From Arsenophonus sp052171275 (GTDB lineage: Bacteria > Pseudomonadota > Gammaproteobacteria > Enterobacterales > Enterobacteriaceae): 64,000 nt of DNA. The translations under genes were made by a program, and so were the position numbers. The stretch lies in NCBI GenBank assembly GCA_052171275.1, contig CM125795.1, positions 496,001 to 560,000 on the forward strand, written 5' to 3'. The notes under the pieces were generated by a model. That model did no database searches. It was given only the letters and a program-made list of their open reading frames with translations, and was not told where the DNA came from. Shown here in pieces: positions 43,283 to 53,028 of this stretch; the first letter of the stretch is position 1; each line of letters starts with the position of its first letter.

Positions 43283-44514
43283 GTAGCATAGAAATTCTTG
43301 CTCCTGATCTCCCTGAATCAGTTATAGATGCTACAGTTGCAACTTGGCATAAGAAACCAGGCGATCAGGTGAAACGGGATGAAGTGTTAGTTGAAATTGA
43401 AACAGATAAAGTTATATTAGAAGTATCAGCATCAAATTCAGGTGTTCTTAAATCAATCCTAGAAGAAGAAGGAGCTACCGTTTTATCTAAGCAACTTTTA
43501 GGATATATAGATGTTAACGAAAAGATGAAAATTTCAATTAATGAAGAAGAAAAGCTTAATGAGTCAGAATTAATTAAAGATAATAATATCAATCTTAAGA
43601 AAGAAAATCATAATATATTAACACCTGCTGTTCGTCGATTAATTGCAGAGAATGATTTAAACTCATCTAATATTAAAGGTACTGGTATAAGAAATCGTAT
43701 AACGCGTAATGATGTTGATCAACATATCAAAGGAAAATTAATGGTAAATACAAATAGATTAATTGAACAACATAATAAGGAATTTACAATTACATCACTA
43801 ACTTCTTCTCACCGAAATGAAAAACGCGTACCAATGACTCGTTTACGTAAACGTATTGCAGAACGTTTATTAGAAGCAAAAAATAATACTGCCATGTTAA
43901 CGACTTTTAATGAAGTTAATATGAAACCTATTATTGATTTACGAAAATGTTATGCTGAAAGTTTTGAAAAGCGACATAGTATACGTTTGGGTTTTATGTC
44001 CTTTTATGTTAAAGCAGTTGTTGAAGCTTTAAAACGTTATCCTGAAGTCAACTCATCTATTGATGGTTCAGATATGATTTATCATAGTTATTTTGATATT
44101 AGTATTGCTGTTTCAACAGATAGGGGTTTAGTTACACCTGTATTACGTGATGCAGATATGCTTAGTATGGCAGAAATTGAAAAACGTATTAAAGAATTAG
44201 CAATTAAAGGACGTGATGGAAAACTAATGGTTGAAGAATTAAAAGGTGGAAATTTTACTATTACTAATGGAGGTGTTTTTGGTTCTTTAATGTCAACACC
44301 GATTATTAATCCTCCACAAAGTGCAATATTAGGAATGCATACCATCAAAAATAGATTAATGGTTATTGATGATGGTAAGATTGAGATCTTACCAATGATG
44401 TACTTAGCTCTTTCATATGACCACCGTTTAATAGATGGACGTGAATCTGTATTCTTTTTAGTGACAATAAAAAATATGTTAGAAGATCCGACTCGTTTAT
44501 TATTGGATGTTTAG
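43279..44514 (+). CDS. sucB: 2-oxoglutarate dehydrogenase E2 (dihydrolipoyl succinyltransferase)
   Basis: Core of the 2-oxoglutarate dehydrogenase complex; moves the succinyl group from lipoate to CoA. The 411-residue protein (E. coli 405) has one N-terminal lipoyl domain with the lipoylated Lys44 in EIETDKVILEVSA. The E1/E3-binding domain follows at about residues 113-150 (ILTPAVRRLIAENDL with GTGIRNRITRNDV). The catalytic domain is C-terminal and carries the catalytic His and Asp in SYDHRLIDGRESVFFL. The start codon overlaps the sucA stop. Lipoylation enzymes are not in this window. Confidence 0.97.
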   Translation: MSSIEILAPDLPESVIDATVATWHKKPGDQVKRDEVLVEIETDKVILEVSASNSGVLKSILEEEGATVLSKQLLGYIDVNEKMKISINEEEKLNESELIKDNNINLKKENHNILTPAVRRLIAENDLNSSNIKGTGIRNRITRNDVDQHIKGKLMVNTNRLIEQHNKEFTITSLTSSHRNEKRVPMTRLRKRIAERLLEAKNNTAMLTTFNEVNMKPIIDLRKCYAESFEKRHSIRLGFMSFYVKAVVEALKRYPEVNSSIDGSDMIYHSYFDISIAVSTDRGLVTPVLRDADMLSMAEIEKRIKELAIKGRDGKLMVEELKGGNFTITNGGVFGSLMSTPIINPPQSAILGMHTIKNRLMVIDDGKIEILPMMYLALSYDHRLIDGRESVFFLVTIKNMLEDPTRLLLDV

Positions 44515-44654
44515 ATAATTAACTTTAAATAAAAAATTATTATTTATAGTTTTAAAATAAAGCTTAATTATTTTTTTAATGATTAATTTTTAAATAAAAA
44601 TATATAAAAATTTATTTATTATTTTTTATCTTATTAAATTATGGATATATTATC

Positions 44655-45842
44655 ATGAACTTACATGAATATCAAGCAAAACAGTTACTTGCACGCTATG
44701 GATTGCCAATACCAATAGGTTATGTTTGTAAAACAGTAAAAGAAGCAGAAATTGCTACAATGAAATTAGGTAATAGTCCTTGGGTTATAAAATGTCAAGT
44801 ACATGCTGGTGGTCGAGGTAAAGCAGGTGGTGTGAAAGTCGTTAATAACAATGAAGAGGTTCGAATATTTACTGAAAATTGGTTAGGAAATTATTTAGTA
44901 ACTTATCAAACTGACTCTAATGGTAAGCTTGTTAACGAAATTTTAATAGAAAAAGCTACTGATATTTATAAAGAATTTTATTTAGGTGCATTAATAGATT
45001 CTAGTGCTAATCGTATAGTTTTTATGTCATCAATTAAAGGTGGAATAGAAATTGAGAAAGTAGCGAAAAAAACACCAGAGTTAATTCATAAAGTCATTAT
45101 CGATCCTTTAACAGGGCCGATGCCTTATCAAGGACGTGAGCTTGCTTTTAAATTAGAGTTAAAAGGAAAACAAGTTGAGCAGTTTGTTAGGATATTTATC
45201 GGATTGGCAAAAATTTTTTTAGAACGAGATTTGATTTTAATTGAAATTAATCCATTAGTTATAACAAAACAAGGAGATTTAATTTGTTTAGATGGAAAAT
45301 TTAGCGTTGACAGTAATGCATTATACAGACAAATAGAATTAAAAAATATGCGTGATATCTATCAGGAAGATCCTCGTGAATCATATGCATCAGAATTGGA
45401 ATTAAACTATGTTGCTTTAGATGGCGATATAGGTTGTATGGTTAATGGTGCTGGTTTAGCGATGGGAACTATGGATATGATTAAATTATATGGTGGTTCT
45501 CCAGCTAATTTTCTTGATGTAGGTGGCAGTGTTACTGAAGAACGGGTAAGTAAAGCATTTGAAATTATTTTATCGGATAAAAACATTAGATCTATTTTAG
45601 TAAATATTTTTGGTGGTATAGTTCGTTGTGATTTAATTGCTAGTGGTATTATTAAAGCAATTAAAAAAATTGAAGTAAAAATTCCAATTATTATTCGTCT
45701 TGAAGGTAATAGTGCTGAAATAGGTATTAAGATGTTGATCGATAGTAATTTAAAAATAATTATTGCAACTAGTTTAACTGATGCGGCAATTAAATCAGTA
45801 TCAGGTAGTAGGGGTGAAATAAGTAATGTCAATTTTAATTGA
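44655..45842 (+). CDS. sucC: Succinyl-CoA synthetase beta subunit
   Basis: With SucD converts succinyl-CoA, phosphate and NDP to succinate and NTP. The 395-residue protein (E. coli 388) has the ATP-grasp domain (NLHEYQAKQLLARYG, CQVHAGGRGKAGGVKV, LIEINPLVIT) and the C-terminal CoA-ligase domain with NGAGLAMGTMDMIKLYGG and NIFGGIVRCDLIA. The C-terminus is unusual. Enterobacterial SucC ends near GEGK-type sequence with a stop next to the sucD start; here the frame runs on for 17 bases into sucD and adds a short tail ending SNVNFN. This looks like a small indel that moved the stop codon. It lies 140 bases after sucB, with only a weak GGA before the ATG. Confidence 0.96.
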   Translation: MNLHEYQAKQLLARYGLPIPIGYVCKTVKEAEIATMKLGNSPWVIKCQVHAGGRGKAGGVKVVNNNEEVRIFTENWLGNYLVTYQTDSNGKLVNEILIEKATDIYKEFYLGALIDSSANRIVFMSSIKGGIEIEKVAKKTPELIHKVIIDPLTGPMPYQGRELAFKLELKGKQVEQFVRIFIGLAKIFLERDLILIEINPLVITKQGDLICLDGKFSVDSNALYRQIELKNMRDIYQEDPRESYASELELNYVALDGDIGCMVNGAGLAMGTMDMIKLYGGSPANFLDVGGSVTEERVSKAFEIILSDKNIRSILVNIFGGIVRCDLIASGIIKAIKKIEVKIPIIIRLEGNSAEIGIKMLIDSNLKIIIATSLTDAAIKSVSGSRGEISNVNFN

Positions 45843-46701
45843 TAAAAATACTAAAGTTATTTGTCAAGGATTTACAGGTAATCATGGTACATTTCATTCA
45901 GAACAAGCTATTGCTTATGGAACACAAATAGTTGGTGGTGTAACACCAGGTAAAGGTGGAACTAAGCATTTAGGATTATCTGTTTTTAATACAATAAATG
46001 AAGCTGTAAAAGCTACAGGTGCTACTACATCAGTAATTTATGTTCCCGCTCAATTCTGTAAAGATTCTATTCTTGAAGCGATTAATAGTGGTATCAAATT
46101 AATTATCACTATTACAGAAGGTATACCAATATCAGACATGTTAATAGTAAAAGCAAAATTAGATGAGATTGGAGTAAGAATGATAGGACCAAATTGTCCT
46201 GGTATTATTACACCTGGTGAATGTAAGATTGGTATTCAACCTGGTTATATTCATAAACCAGGTAAAATAGGTATCATATCACGTTCTGGTACATTAACTT
46301 ATGAAGCAGTTAAGCAGATAACAGATGTAGGGTTAGGGCAGTCTACTTGTGTAGGTATAGGTGGTGATCCTATTTTAGGTTCAAATTTTATTGATATAAT
46401 AAAACTATTCCAAGCAGATCTTAAAACTGAAATAATTGTTATAATAGGTGAAATTGGTGGTATAGCAGAAGAAGAAGCAGCTGTTTATATTAAACAACAT
46501 GTAACAAAACCTGTTGTTGCATATATTTCAGGCATAACAGCACCAAATGATAAACGTATGGGACACGCTGGTGCAATAATTGCCGGTGGTAAGGGTACAG
46601 CAAATCATAAATTTTCTATTTTAGAATCTGTAGGAGTAAAAATAGTTCGCAACTTAGATGAAATTGGTGAAGCAGTTAAACAATTAGAGATTAATAAATA
46701 A
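45826..46701 (+). CDS. sucD: Succinyl-CoA synthetase alpha subunit
   Basis: Binds CoA and carries the phosphohistidine intermediate of succinyl-CoA synthetase. The 291-residue protein (E. coli 289) starts MSILIDKNTKVICQGFTGNHGTFHSEQAI, an almost exact family N-terminus. It contains GGVTPGKGG, GPNCPGIITPGECKIGI and the active-site His in KRMGHAGAIIAGGKGTA. The start lies inside the end of sucC with a 17-base overlap, so the two subunits, needed in equal amounts, are probably translationally coupled. It ends the TCA block; no strong terminator follows, only an 8-bp A/T hairpin at about 46739-46762. Confidence 0.97.
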   Translation: MSILIDKNTKVICQGFTGNHGTFHSEQAIAYGTQIVGGVTPGKGGTKHLGLSVFNTINEAVKATGATTSVIYVPAQFCKDSILEAINSGIKLIITITEGIPISDMLIVKAKLDEIGVRMIGPNCPGIITPGECKIGIQPGYIHKPGKIGIISRSGTLTYEAVKQITDVGLGQSTCVGIGGDPILGSNFIDIIKLFQADLKTEIIVIIGEIGGIAEEEAAVYIKQHVTKPVVAYISGITAPNDKRMGHAGAIIAGGKGTANHKFSILESVGVKIVRNLDEIGEAVKQLEINK

Positions 46702-48977
46702 TTTATTTTTATGTTATTTTTATAAAAAATATGGATTAATTTTTTATTTTATCCTAAAAAATAATGATAATTAATTTTATTAACAATAAAGTTTTAAGTA
46801 TTATTACATTTATTAATATATTATTAACAGTTTTTAAACTAATCTTTTCTGATAGTTGTTAAAAACAAATAATTAATAAATTGATTAAAATAAATTATTA
46901 TATATATAATTAACATAATTATTATATTTTAAAAATTTTTAATTTTTATTATAAAATATATAAAATTGATGTTTTGATTTTATTTTTTTTACTTTATAAT
47001 AGTTAGATAATAATTTAAAGAGTAAAAAATATTTTGTTTAAAGTTTTTTAGATTTTATAATACATAATATATATATAATAATATTATATTTTTTAATTTT
47101 AATTTATTATTTATTTTATTATTTATAATATTAATTATTATTTTAATTACTGGATATAAAATTTTATTACTTTAATTTTGATTAAAAAATATTTTTAGTC
47201 AAAATATTTTTTAAATTAGTTTTAAACTTAATATAATAAGTTAAATTTATTTGTAATATCACTATTGTATTATTATAATAATACAATATTTATTTTTAAC
47301 ATCAATATAATATTGATTATTTGTTCAAAAAAATTTTTTTGAAAATAAAATGAAAACATGATAATAATCACTATTATTTAATTTAATTTATAAACTAAAT
47401 AAGAAAATAAATTCGTAGAGGAATTTTAAAATCCTTAAATATAATAATTATTATTTATTTCCTTGATAAATTTATTTTATTTAAATTTAAGAAATACATA
47501 ATATCAAAATTTATATTTATATATGGTAATAAAGTTTTTATATACTACTAAAAATATTAAACTATTAATAGAAATAATCCTGTTATACGAAAGTACTTTA
47601 TATAAAATTAAAAATTTTATTATATTATATTTATGTAAGCAAATAATAAAATTAAAATATCTATTAGAATAGTATTCTTTAAAAATTAAGTTTACAATTT
47701 TTAAATTTTATAATATGACAATCTTTAATTTATCAATATTATTTATATTGTCTTATAATTCTGGTTTATATCTATAAACTTATTGATAGATAAAATAGAT
47801 TTTTATTTACAAATATTTGATATTATTATAATAAAATCAAATATTATCTAAATATAATGAAATTATCATTACATATTTATATAATATATTACATATATAG
47901 TTAATAGAAAGTCTATTTACCATTAAATTAGTATAAATCTAATTTTTGATTCCACTAATATATGATCTTTATAGTTAATCTTGATGATTAAATTATTTTT
48001 AATATCTAAATTTTCAAATAAATACTTTAATTATCTCAACATCATTATTGTAGTTATAAATAATAAAATATTCAATTAAAAATGCTTAATATAATAAAAT
48101 TTATTAATATTAATTATAAATTTATAAGATTTATATAGTAGTATTAATAATTACTGTATTTTAATAACTTTATCTTAATTTATAGTTTTGATATGAATAT
48201 AGTCTATTTTATTATTATTTATAAAAATAAAGATATTATTTTTTGAATGAATGAGTATCATTTAATATTTTATTTCAAATTTAAACATTATTTTTTTGTA
48301 ATTTAACTATGAATTTAGTCTTAATAATTTTATTTTTATAAAAATAAAATTATTAATAAAACTAAATTAAATAATTAATTATAGCTGTAGATAAGATTTA
48401 TTTATTAATATAGAAAATATATTATGTGTTTTTTTAAACTTTATTACATTTATGACTATTTTTTCAAATATTCAATATTTTTTACTAAAACTATTTTTAA
48501 TATTTATTTTCTATATTAAAGAAAAAGATTATTATTAATTTTAATATCGTATATCATATATTTATTAATATTTTATCTAGTTTTATATAAAATAGTTTTA
48601 TGTTATTTTATTTATTATTTACTATTTTATTATTATTTTTTATCATGATTTAATATTTAATTACTCTTTAACTTTATTCATAAAATTATTCTAATAAATA
48701 ATTTATTTAAATATATTAATAGTGGATAGTTTATTAATATAATTATATGAAGTAAAAAATGTTTTTTTGCTATCTTATCTATATTTTATATAATAATACT
48801 TATTTTTATTAACTATAGTTAATAATGCAAGTTATGACTATTTAGATATAAAATATAAAAATATTTTAAAAAGCATTTTAATATTAAAAATAATTACTAT
48901 TTTTATTGATATATTTAAAATAAACAGAACTAGACTTCTTAACTTTTTTTTATCAAAGAATTTAAGTAATAATTTGC
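46702..48977. other. 2.3-kb AT-rich desert between sucD and tolQ
   Basis: E. coli has mngRAB, cydABX, ybgE and ybgC here. No cytochrome bd or thioesterase peptide was recognisable. Distinct structures are an inverted repeat at 47175-47205 (14-bp arms, one G-T pair, loop of 3) and a 36-bp palindrome at 48321-48356. The tol operon promoter should lie near the right end but is not evident. Confidence 0.6.
48321..48356. repeat. 36-bp perfect A/T palindrome
   Basis: Bases 48321-48338 are exactly complementary to 48339-48356 with no spacer, about 620 bases upstream of tolQ. It may be the terminator of a lost cyd or ybg gene, or a cruciform-prone site. Confidence 0.65.
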
Positions 48978-49658
48978 ATGAATATAATATATTTTTTTTT
49001 AAATGTAAGTTTCTTAGTTAAATTAATCCTATTTATTCTAATAGGATTTTCTATTACTTCTTTGGCTATTATTATTCAACGAATTATAATTTTAAATAAA
49101 GCAACTCGGGAAATGAAAATTTTTGAAGATCATTTTTGGTCAGGCATTGAACTATCACGTCTTTATAAAGAATGTCAAATTCGACGTGATATATTGACTG
49201 GATTAGAAAAAATTTTTTATTCTGGATTCAAAGAATTTCTTCGCTTAAATCAATTTAACCTTAATAAAAAAGAAGAACTAGTGAAGGGTGTATATAGAAT
49301 TATGCGATTATCAATAAATCATGAATTAGAGTTATTAGATGAACATATTAATTTTTTAGGTACCATAGGATCAATAAGTCCTTATATTGGATTATTAGGT
49401 ACAATTTTAGGAATAATGCATTCTTTTATTAAATTGACCTCAATCAAACAACAAGCAACATTACAAATTATTGCACCAAGTATTGCTGAAGCTCTAATTT
49501 CAACTGCAATCAGTTTATTTACAGCTATTCCAGCTATATTAGCCTATAACCTACTAAATATAAAAATGAATAAATTAGAACAAAGTTATGATAATTTTAT
49601 GGAAGAATTTTTAATTATTTTATATCGTCAATCTTTTTTTTCTAAAGATAATAAATAA
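48978..49658 (+). CDS. tolQ: Tol-Pal system proton channel subunit TolQ
   Basis: Inner-membrane subunit that with TolR forms the proton-driven motor of the Tol-Pal machine, which constricts the outer membrane during division. The 226-residue protein (E. coli 230) has a first membrane helix at about residues 12-33 (LVKLILFILIGFSITSLAIII). Helices 2 and 3 lie in FLGTIGSISPYIGLLGTILGIMHSF and APSIAEALISTAISLFTAIPAILAY, with the conserved channel threonines in both. The ATG used lacks a clear Shine-Dalgarno; it aligns with residue 4 of E. coli. It is first in tolQRAB-pal-cpoB; the usual leading gene ybgC is absent. Confidence 0.95.
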   Translation: MNIIYFFLNVSFLVKLILFILIGFSITSLAIIIQRIIILNKATREMKIFEDHFWSGIELSRLYKECQIRRDILTGLEKIFYSGFKEFLRLNQFNLNKKEELVKGVYRIMRLSINHELELLDEHINFLGTIGSISPYIGLLGTILGIMHSFIKLTSIKQQATLQIIAPSIAEALISTAISLFTAIPAILAYNLLNIKMNKLEQSYDNFMEEFLIILYRQSFFSKDNK

Positions 49659-49664
49659 AGAGAA

Positions 49665-50093
49665 TTGAAAATGGATCGTGTTCGATATAGGCGTGAACTA
49701 AAATCTGAAATCAATATTGTTCCTTTATTAGATATATTATTAGTATTGTTATTGATTTTTATATCAACAGCTCCAATTATTTCGCAAAATCTAAAAGTAG
49801 AATTACCAAATGCACCTAAATCAAAATTTATGTCAGATACTAATAAATCACTTATTATTTTTGAAATATCTGAAGTAGGACAATACAGTATCATAATTGG
49901 TAATTATCGAAAAAAGATTTTAGAAACTGAAAAAATTCAAATAATAATAAAAAATGTTTTAGCAAAAAATTCAAATTCATTTTTTTTAATTGGTAGCTCT
50001 AAGAATGTACCTTATGAAGAAATTATTAAAATTTTAAGTATACTTCATCAAACTGGTATTAGGACTGTGGGTTTTATGACTCAACCTATTTAA
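49665..50093 (+). CDS. tolR: Tol-Pal system protein TolR
   Basis: Single-pass inner-membrane partner of TolQ. The 142 residues equal the E. coli length. The proton-conducting Asp lies in the membrane helix NIVPLLDILLVLLLIFISTAP. A periplasmic domain follows, with the typical C-terminal segment YEEIIKILSILHQTGIRTVGFMTQP. AGAGAA precedes the ATG, which comes six bases after tolQ, so the two are surely cotranscribed. Confidence 0.95.
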   Translation: MKMDRVRYRRELKSEINIVPLLDILLVLLLIFISTAPIISQNLKVELPNAPKSKFMSDTNKSLIIFEISEVGQYSIIIGNYRKKILETEKIQIIIKNVLAKNSNSFFLIGSSKNVPYEEIIKILSILHQTGIRTVGFMTQPI

Positions 50094-50127
50094 TATAATT
50101 TAATAATTATTTATTTGGAAATCAATT

Positions 50128-51042
50128 TTGGGAAAAATAAAAGAGAAAAAAAATAAATTAAATCGATTTATTATATTTTCTATTTTATTCCACATTTTAC
50201 TATTTAGTTTAATTATCTTTAGTTCATTAAATCAAATTATTAATTTTATTAATTATGATCAAGATCATAAAGTGATTGATACAATTATTGTTGATACAGG
50301 TTATGAAATAGAGAAATATAAAAAATTTGAACAAAAAAACAATGCGAAACAAGATGTTATTGAGGAAAAATATTTTCAACAAAAAAAAAATGAACAAAAA
50401 AAATTAAAAATTCCTGAAGAAAATAATATTAAAATAAAAGAAAAAACAGAGAAATATCATTGGCAAACAAAAGAAGATATTAAGAAGACTAAAACTAAAG
50501 AACAAAATAAAATTACTAAAGATATTGCAGTTAAAGTTAAAGTAAAACAAGATAAATTAATAAAAGATGAAATAAAGATAAAATTAAAAGATGAAAAAAT
50601 ACTTAAAGTATTAAAAACTAATAGAAAAATAAATATAAAAAAAGAATCTGTTATAGTTGATGATCTTATTGATGAATTAACAGTTAAAAAACCAATTGAG
50701 AAAACAAGATACCTTGAATCTAACAATCAAAAAGAAAATAAAAAAAACAAAGCATTAAGTTCAGAGCTAATCAATTATTCTGCTAAAATTAAAGACGCAA
50801 TTGAAAATAAATTTTATGATGCTAATATTTATCAAGGTAAAATATGTGAATTAAAGATAAATCTTAATGAAAACGGTACATTAATTAGTATTTTTGCTAA
50901 AAATAATATTTTAAACGATAAATCACTATGTGATGCAGCAATACGTGCAACTAAAACGGCCAGAATACCAAAACCACCTAATCGTAGTATTTATGATTTA
51001 TTTAATAAATATGGAAGCGTTATAATATTTAATATTATTTAG
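50128..51042 (+). CDS. tolA: TolA, shortened and with an unusual central domain (TTG start)
   Basis: Energy-transducing link between TolQR and TolB/Pal. The start is TTG at 50128, supported by alignment with E. coli: Lys10-Leu11, Arg13, Ser18 and His22 of the membrane helix fall at the same positions. The protein has 304 residues against 421 in E. coli. Domain I is the membrane helix (about 13-33). Domain II (about 60-205) is normally an Ala-rich helix; here it is about half as long and dominated by Lys, Glu, Ile, Asn and Thr. Domain III (about 210-304) is recognisable from INYSAKIKDAIENKFYD, with both disulfide cysteines (GKICELKI, KSLCDAA) and ARIPKPPNRSIYDLFNKYG. The gene lies between tolR (34 bases) and tolB (135 bases). 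Confidence 0.92.
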   Translation: MGKIKEKKNKLNRFIIFSILFHILLFSLIIFSSLNQIINFINYDQDHKVIDTIIVDTGYEIEKYKKFEQKNNAKQDVIEEKYFQQKKNEQKKLKIPEENNIKIKEKTEKYHWQTKEDIKKTKTKEQNKITKDIAVKVKVKQDKLIKDEIKIKLKDEKILKVLKTNRKINIKKESVIVDDLIDELTVKKPIEKTRYLESNNQKENKKNKALSSELINYSAKIKDAIENKFYDANIYQGKICELKINLNENGTLISIFAKNNILNDKSLCDAAIRATKTARIPKPPNRSIYDLFNKYGSVIIFNII

Positions 51043-51177
51043 TTAAAAAATAAGATAAATTTTATATAATTAATAAAATTAACTAATTTTTTAGTTATTT
51101 TGTTTTATATATTTATATTTATTAGTATTAAAATTAAATTATTGTATATAAATAAATAAACATTATAAGAGAAAAAA

Positions 51178-52473
51178 ATGAAATACATAATTAAATTATT
51201 ATTATGTTTTATAATGATATGGATTGGAAACGCTCATGCAGAAATTCGTATTGAAATTACTAAAGGTGTCAATACTGCACAGCCTATTGGTATTGTACCC
51301 TTTAAATGGAACGGAACAGATCCATTACCGTATAATATAGAACAAATTATTACTGCTGATTTACAAAATAGTGGTAAATTTAATCCTATTGATCATAATC
51401 ATATACCTCAACAACCAACTATTGCGTCTGAGGTAATATCAAATTCTTGGATTGCATTAGGTATAAATTCTATTGTTATTGGCTATGTGCAACCTGTATC
51501 TGATAGTCAATATATTATTGATTATCAACTTATTGATGTCGTAAATTCTCCTTGTATTGTGTTAATTAAAAATCAATTAAAAATATCGCGAAAATGGTTA
51601 CGATATGCAGCACATACTATCAGTAATGAAGTATTTGAAAAGTTAACTGGTATTCGAGGCGCGTTTAATACACGTATATCCTATGTATTAAAAGTTAATG
51701 ATATAAAATTTCCTTATGAATTACGCGTTTCGGATTATGATGGTTATAATCAATTTATTATTCATCGTTCTAAAGAACCGTTAATGTCTCCTGCTTGGTC
51801 TGCTGATGGTGAAAAAATAGCTTATGTAACTTTTGAAAGCGGTAGTTCATCTTTAGTTATCAAAACTTTAGTAACTGGTGAAGTTAGCACAGTTACTTCT
51901 TTTCCATGTCATAATGGCGCACCTACTTTTTCGCCTGATGGCACAAAACTTGCTTTTGTACTTTCGAGAACAGGAAGCTTAAACCTTTATGTAAAGGACC
52001 TAAAAAATGGAAAAATTGATCAAATAACTTATGGTCGTAACAATAATACTGAACCAAATTGGATGCCAGATAGTCAAACACTTATTTATACTTCTGATGA
52101 AACTGGTCGGCCACAAATATATAAATTAAATATTAATATTGGTGTTCCAGAACGTATAACTTGGGTAATTAATCAAAATCAGGATCCGAGTGTTAGTCAT
52201 GATGGTAAATTTATGGTAATGGTTAACTCTTATAACGGCAAACAACGCATTGTTAAGCAAGATCTTAAAAATGCTAATGAGATTGAATATTTAACTGATA
52301 CATTTTTAGATGAAACTCCTAGTATTTCACCTAATAATACTATGATAATTTATAGTTCCTCACAAGGATTTAGAACTGTATTACAACTTGTATCAACCGA
52401 TGGACATTTTAAAGCATGCATATCAGCAGCTAATGGACAGATAAGATTTCCTGCTTGGTCACCATATTTATGA
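51178..52473 (+). CDS. tolB: Tol-Pal system periplasmic protein TolB
   Basis: Periplasmic protein that binds Pal and TolA and helps release Pal from peptidoglycan. The 431-residue product (E. coli 430) has a signal peptide with likely cleavage after NAHA (about residue 22), an N-terminal alpha/beta domain to about 165, and a six-blade beta-propeller with repeated motifs such as SPAWSADGEKIAYVTFESG, APTFSPDGTKLAFVLSR, EPNWMPDSQTLIYTSD and TPSISPNNTMIIYSS. An AAGAGA precedes the ATG. The 135-base gap before it may hold its own promoter, as E. coli transcribes tolB-pal-cpoB also separately. Confidence 0.97.
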   Translation: MKYIIKLLLCFIMIWIGNAHAEIRIEITKGVNTAQPIGIVPFKWNGTDPLPYNIEQIITADLQNSGKFNPIDHNHIPQQPTIASEVISNSWIALGINSIVIGYVQPVSDSQYIIDYQLIDVVNSPCIVLIKNQLKISRKWLRYAAHTISNEVFEKLTGIRGAFNTRISYVLKVNDIKFPYELRVSDYDGYNQFIIHRSKEPLMSPAWSADGEKIAYVTFESGSSSLVIKTLVTGEVSTVTSFPCHNGAPTFSPDGTKLAFVLSRTGSLNLYVKDLKNGKIDQITYGRNNNTEPNWMPDSQTLIYTSDETGRPQIYKLNINIGVPERITWVINQNQDPSVSHDGKFMVMVNSYNGKQRIVKQDLKNANEIEYLTDTFLDETPSISPNNTMIIYSSSQGFRTVLQLVSTDGHFKACISAANGQIRFPAWSPYL

Positions 52474-52515
52474 TATATAATAAATATTATAATAGTAAAA
52501 AGAGAATTAATTAAT

Positions 52516-53019
52516 ATGCATTTGAATAAAATACTTAAACAATTAATAGTAGTATTATTTATCCTACTAATTACAGCATGTAATTTAAAAAAAAATAATG
52601 AAAAAAATAGTTATGGAAATGATTTAATAAATACAAATGATAACTTAAATACAAAACAATTTTTTTACAACAAAAAGATTAATCGAGAATTACAAAGTAA
52701 TAATATCGTTTATTTTGATTTTGATAAAAGTGATATCGATATAGAATATGAAGATATTTTAAATAAACAAGCAATTTTCCTACGTGAAAATCCTTCTGTT
52801 AATATTATTATTGAAGGTCATACTGATGAACGTGGCTCACCAGAATATAATATTGCACTTGGTGAACGTCGTGCTAATATTATAAAAATATATTTACAAA
52901 GTAAAGGTGTAAATAGTAATCAAGTTTCTATTGTATCTTACGGTAAAGAAAAACCAGCTATATATGGTCACGATGAATCAATATTCTCAAAAAATCGTCG
53001 AGCTGTAATTATATATTAA
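52516..53019 (+). CDS. pal: Peptidoglycan-associated lipoprotein Pal
   Basis: Outer-membrane lipoprotein that binds peptidoglycan through an OmpA-like domain. The 167-residue precursor (E. coli 173) has a signal peptide with lipobox ITAC and Cys22 as the lipidated residue, an Asn/Lys-rich linker to about residue 60, and the OmpA_C domain with VYFDFDKSDID, the diaminopimelate-binding IIEGHTDERGSPEYNIALGERRA, and VSIVSYGKEKP. Its maturation needs Lnt, encoded in this window. It lies 42 bases after tolB and 9 bases before cpoB. Confidence 0.97.
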   Translation: MHLNKILKQLIVVLFILLITACNLKKNNEKNSYGNDLINTNDNLNTKQFFYNKKINRELQSNNIVYFDFDKSDIDIEYEDILNKQAIFLRENPSVNIIIEGHTDERGSPEYNIALGERRANIIKIYLQSKGVNSNQVSIVSYGKEKPAIYGHDESIFSKNRRAVIIY

Positions 53020-53028
53020 TAATATTAC

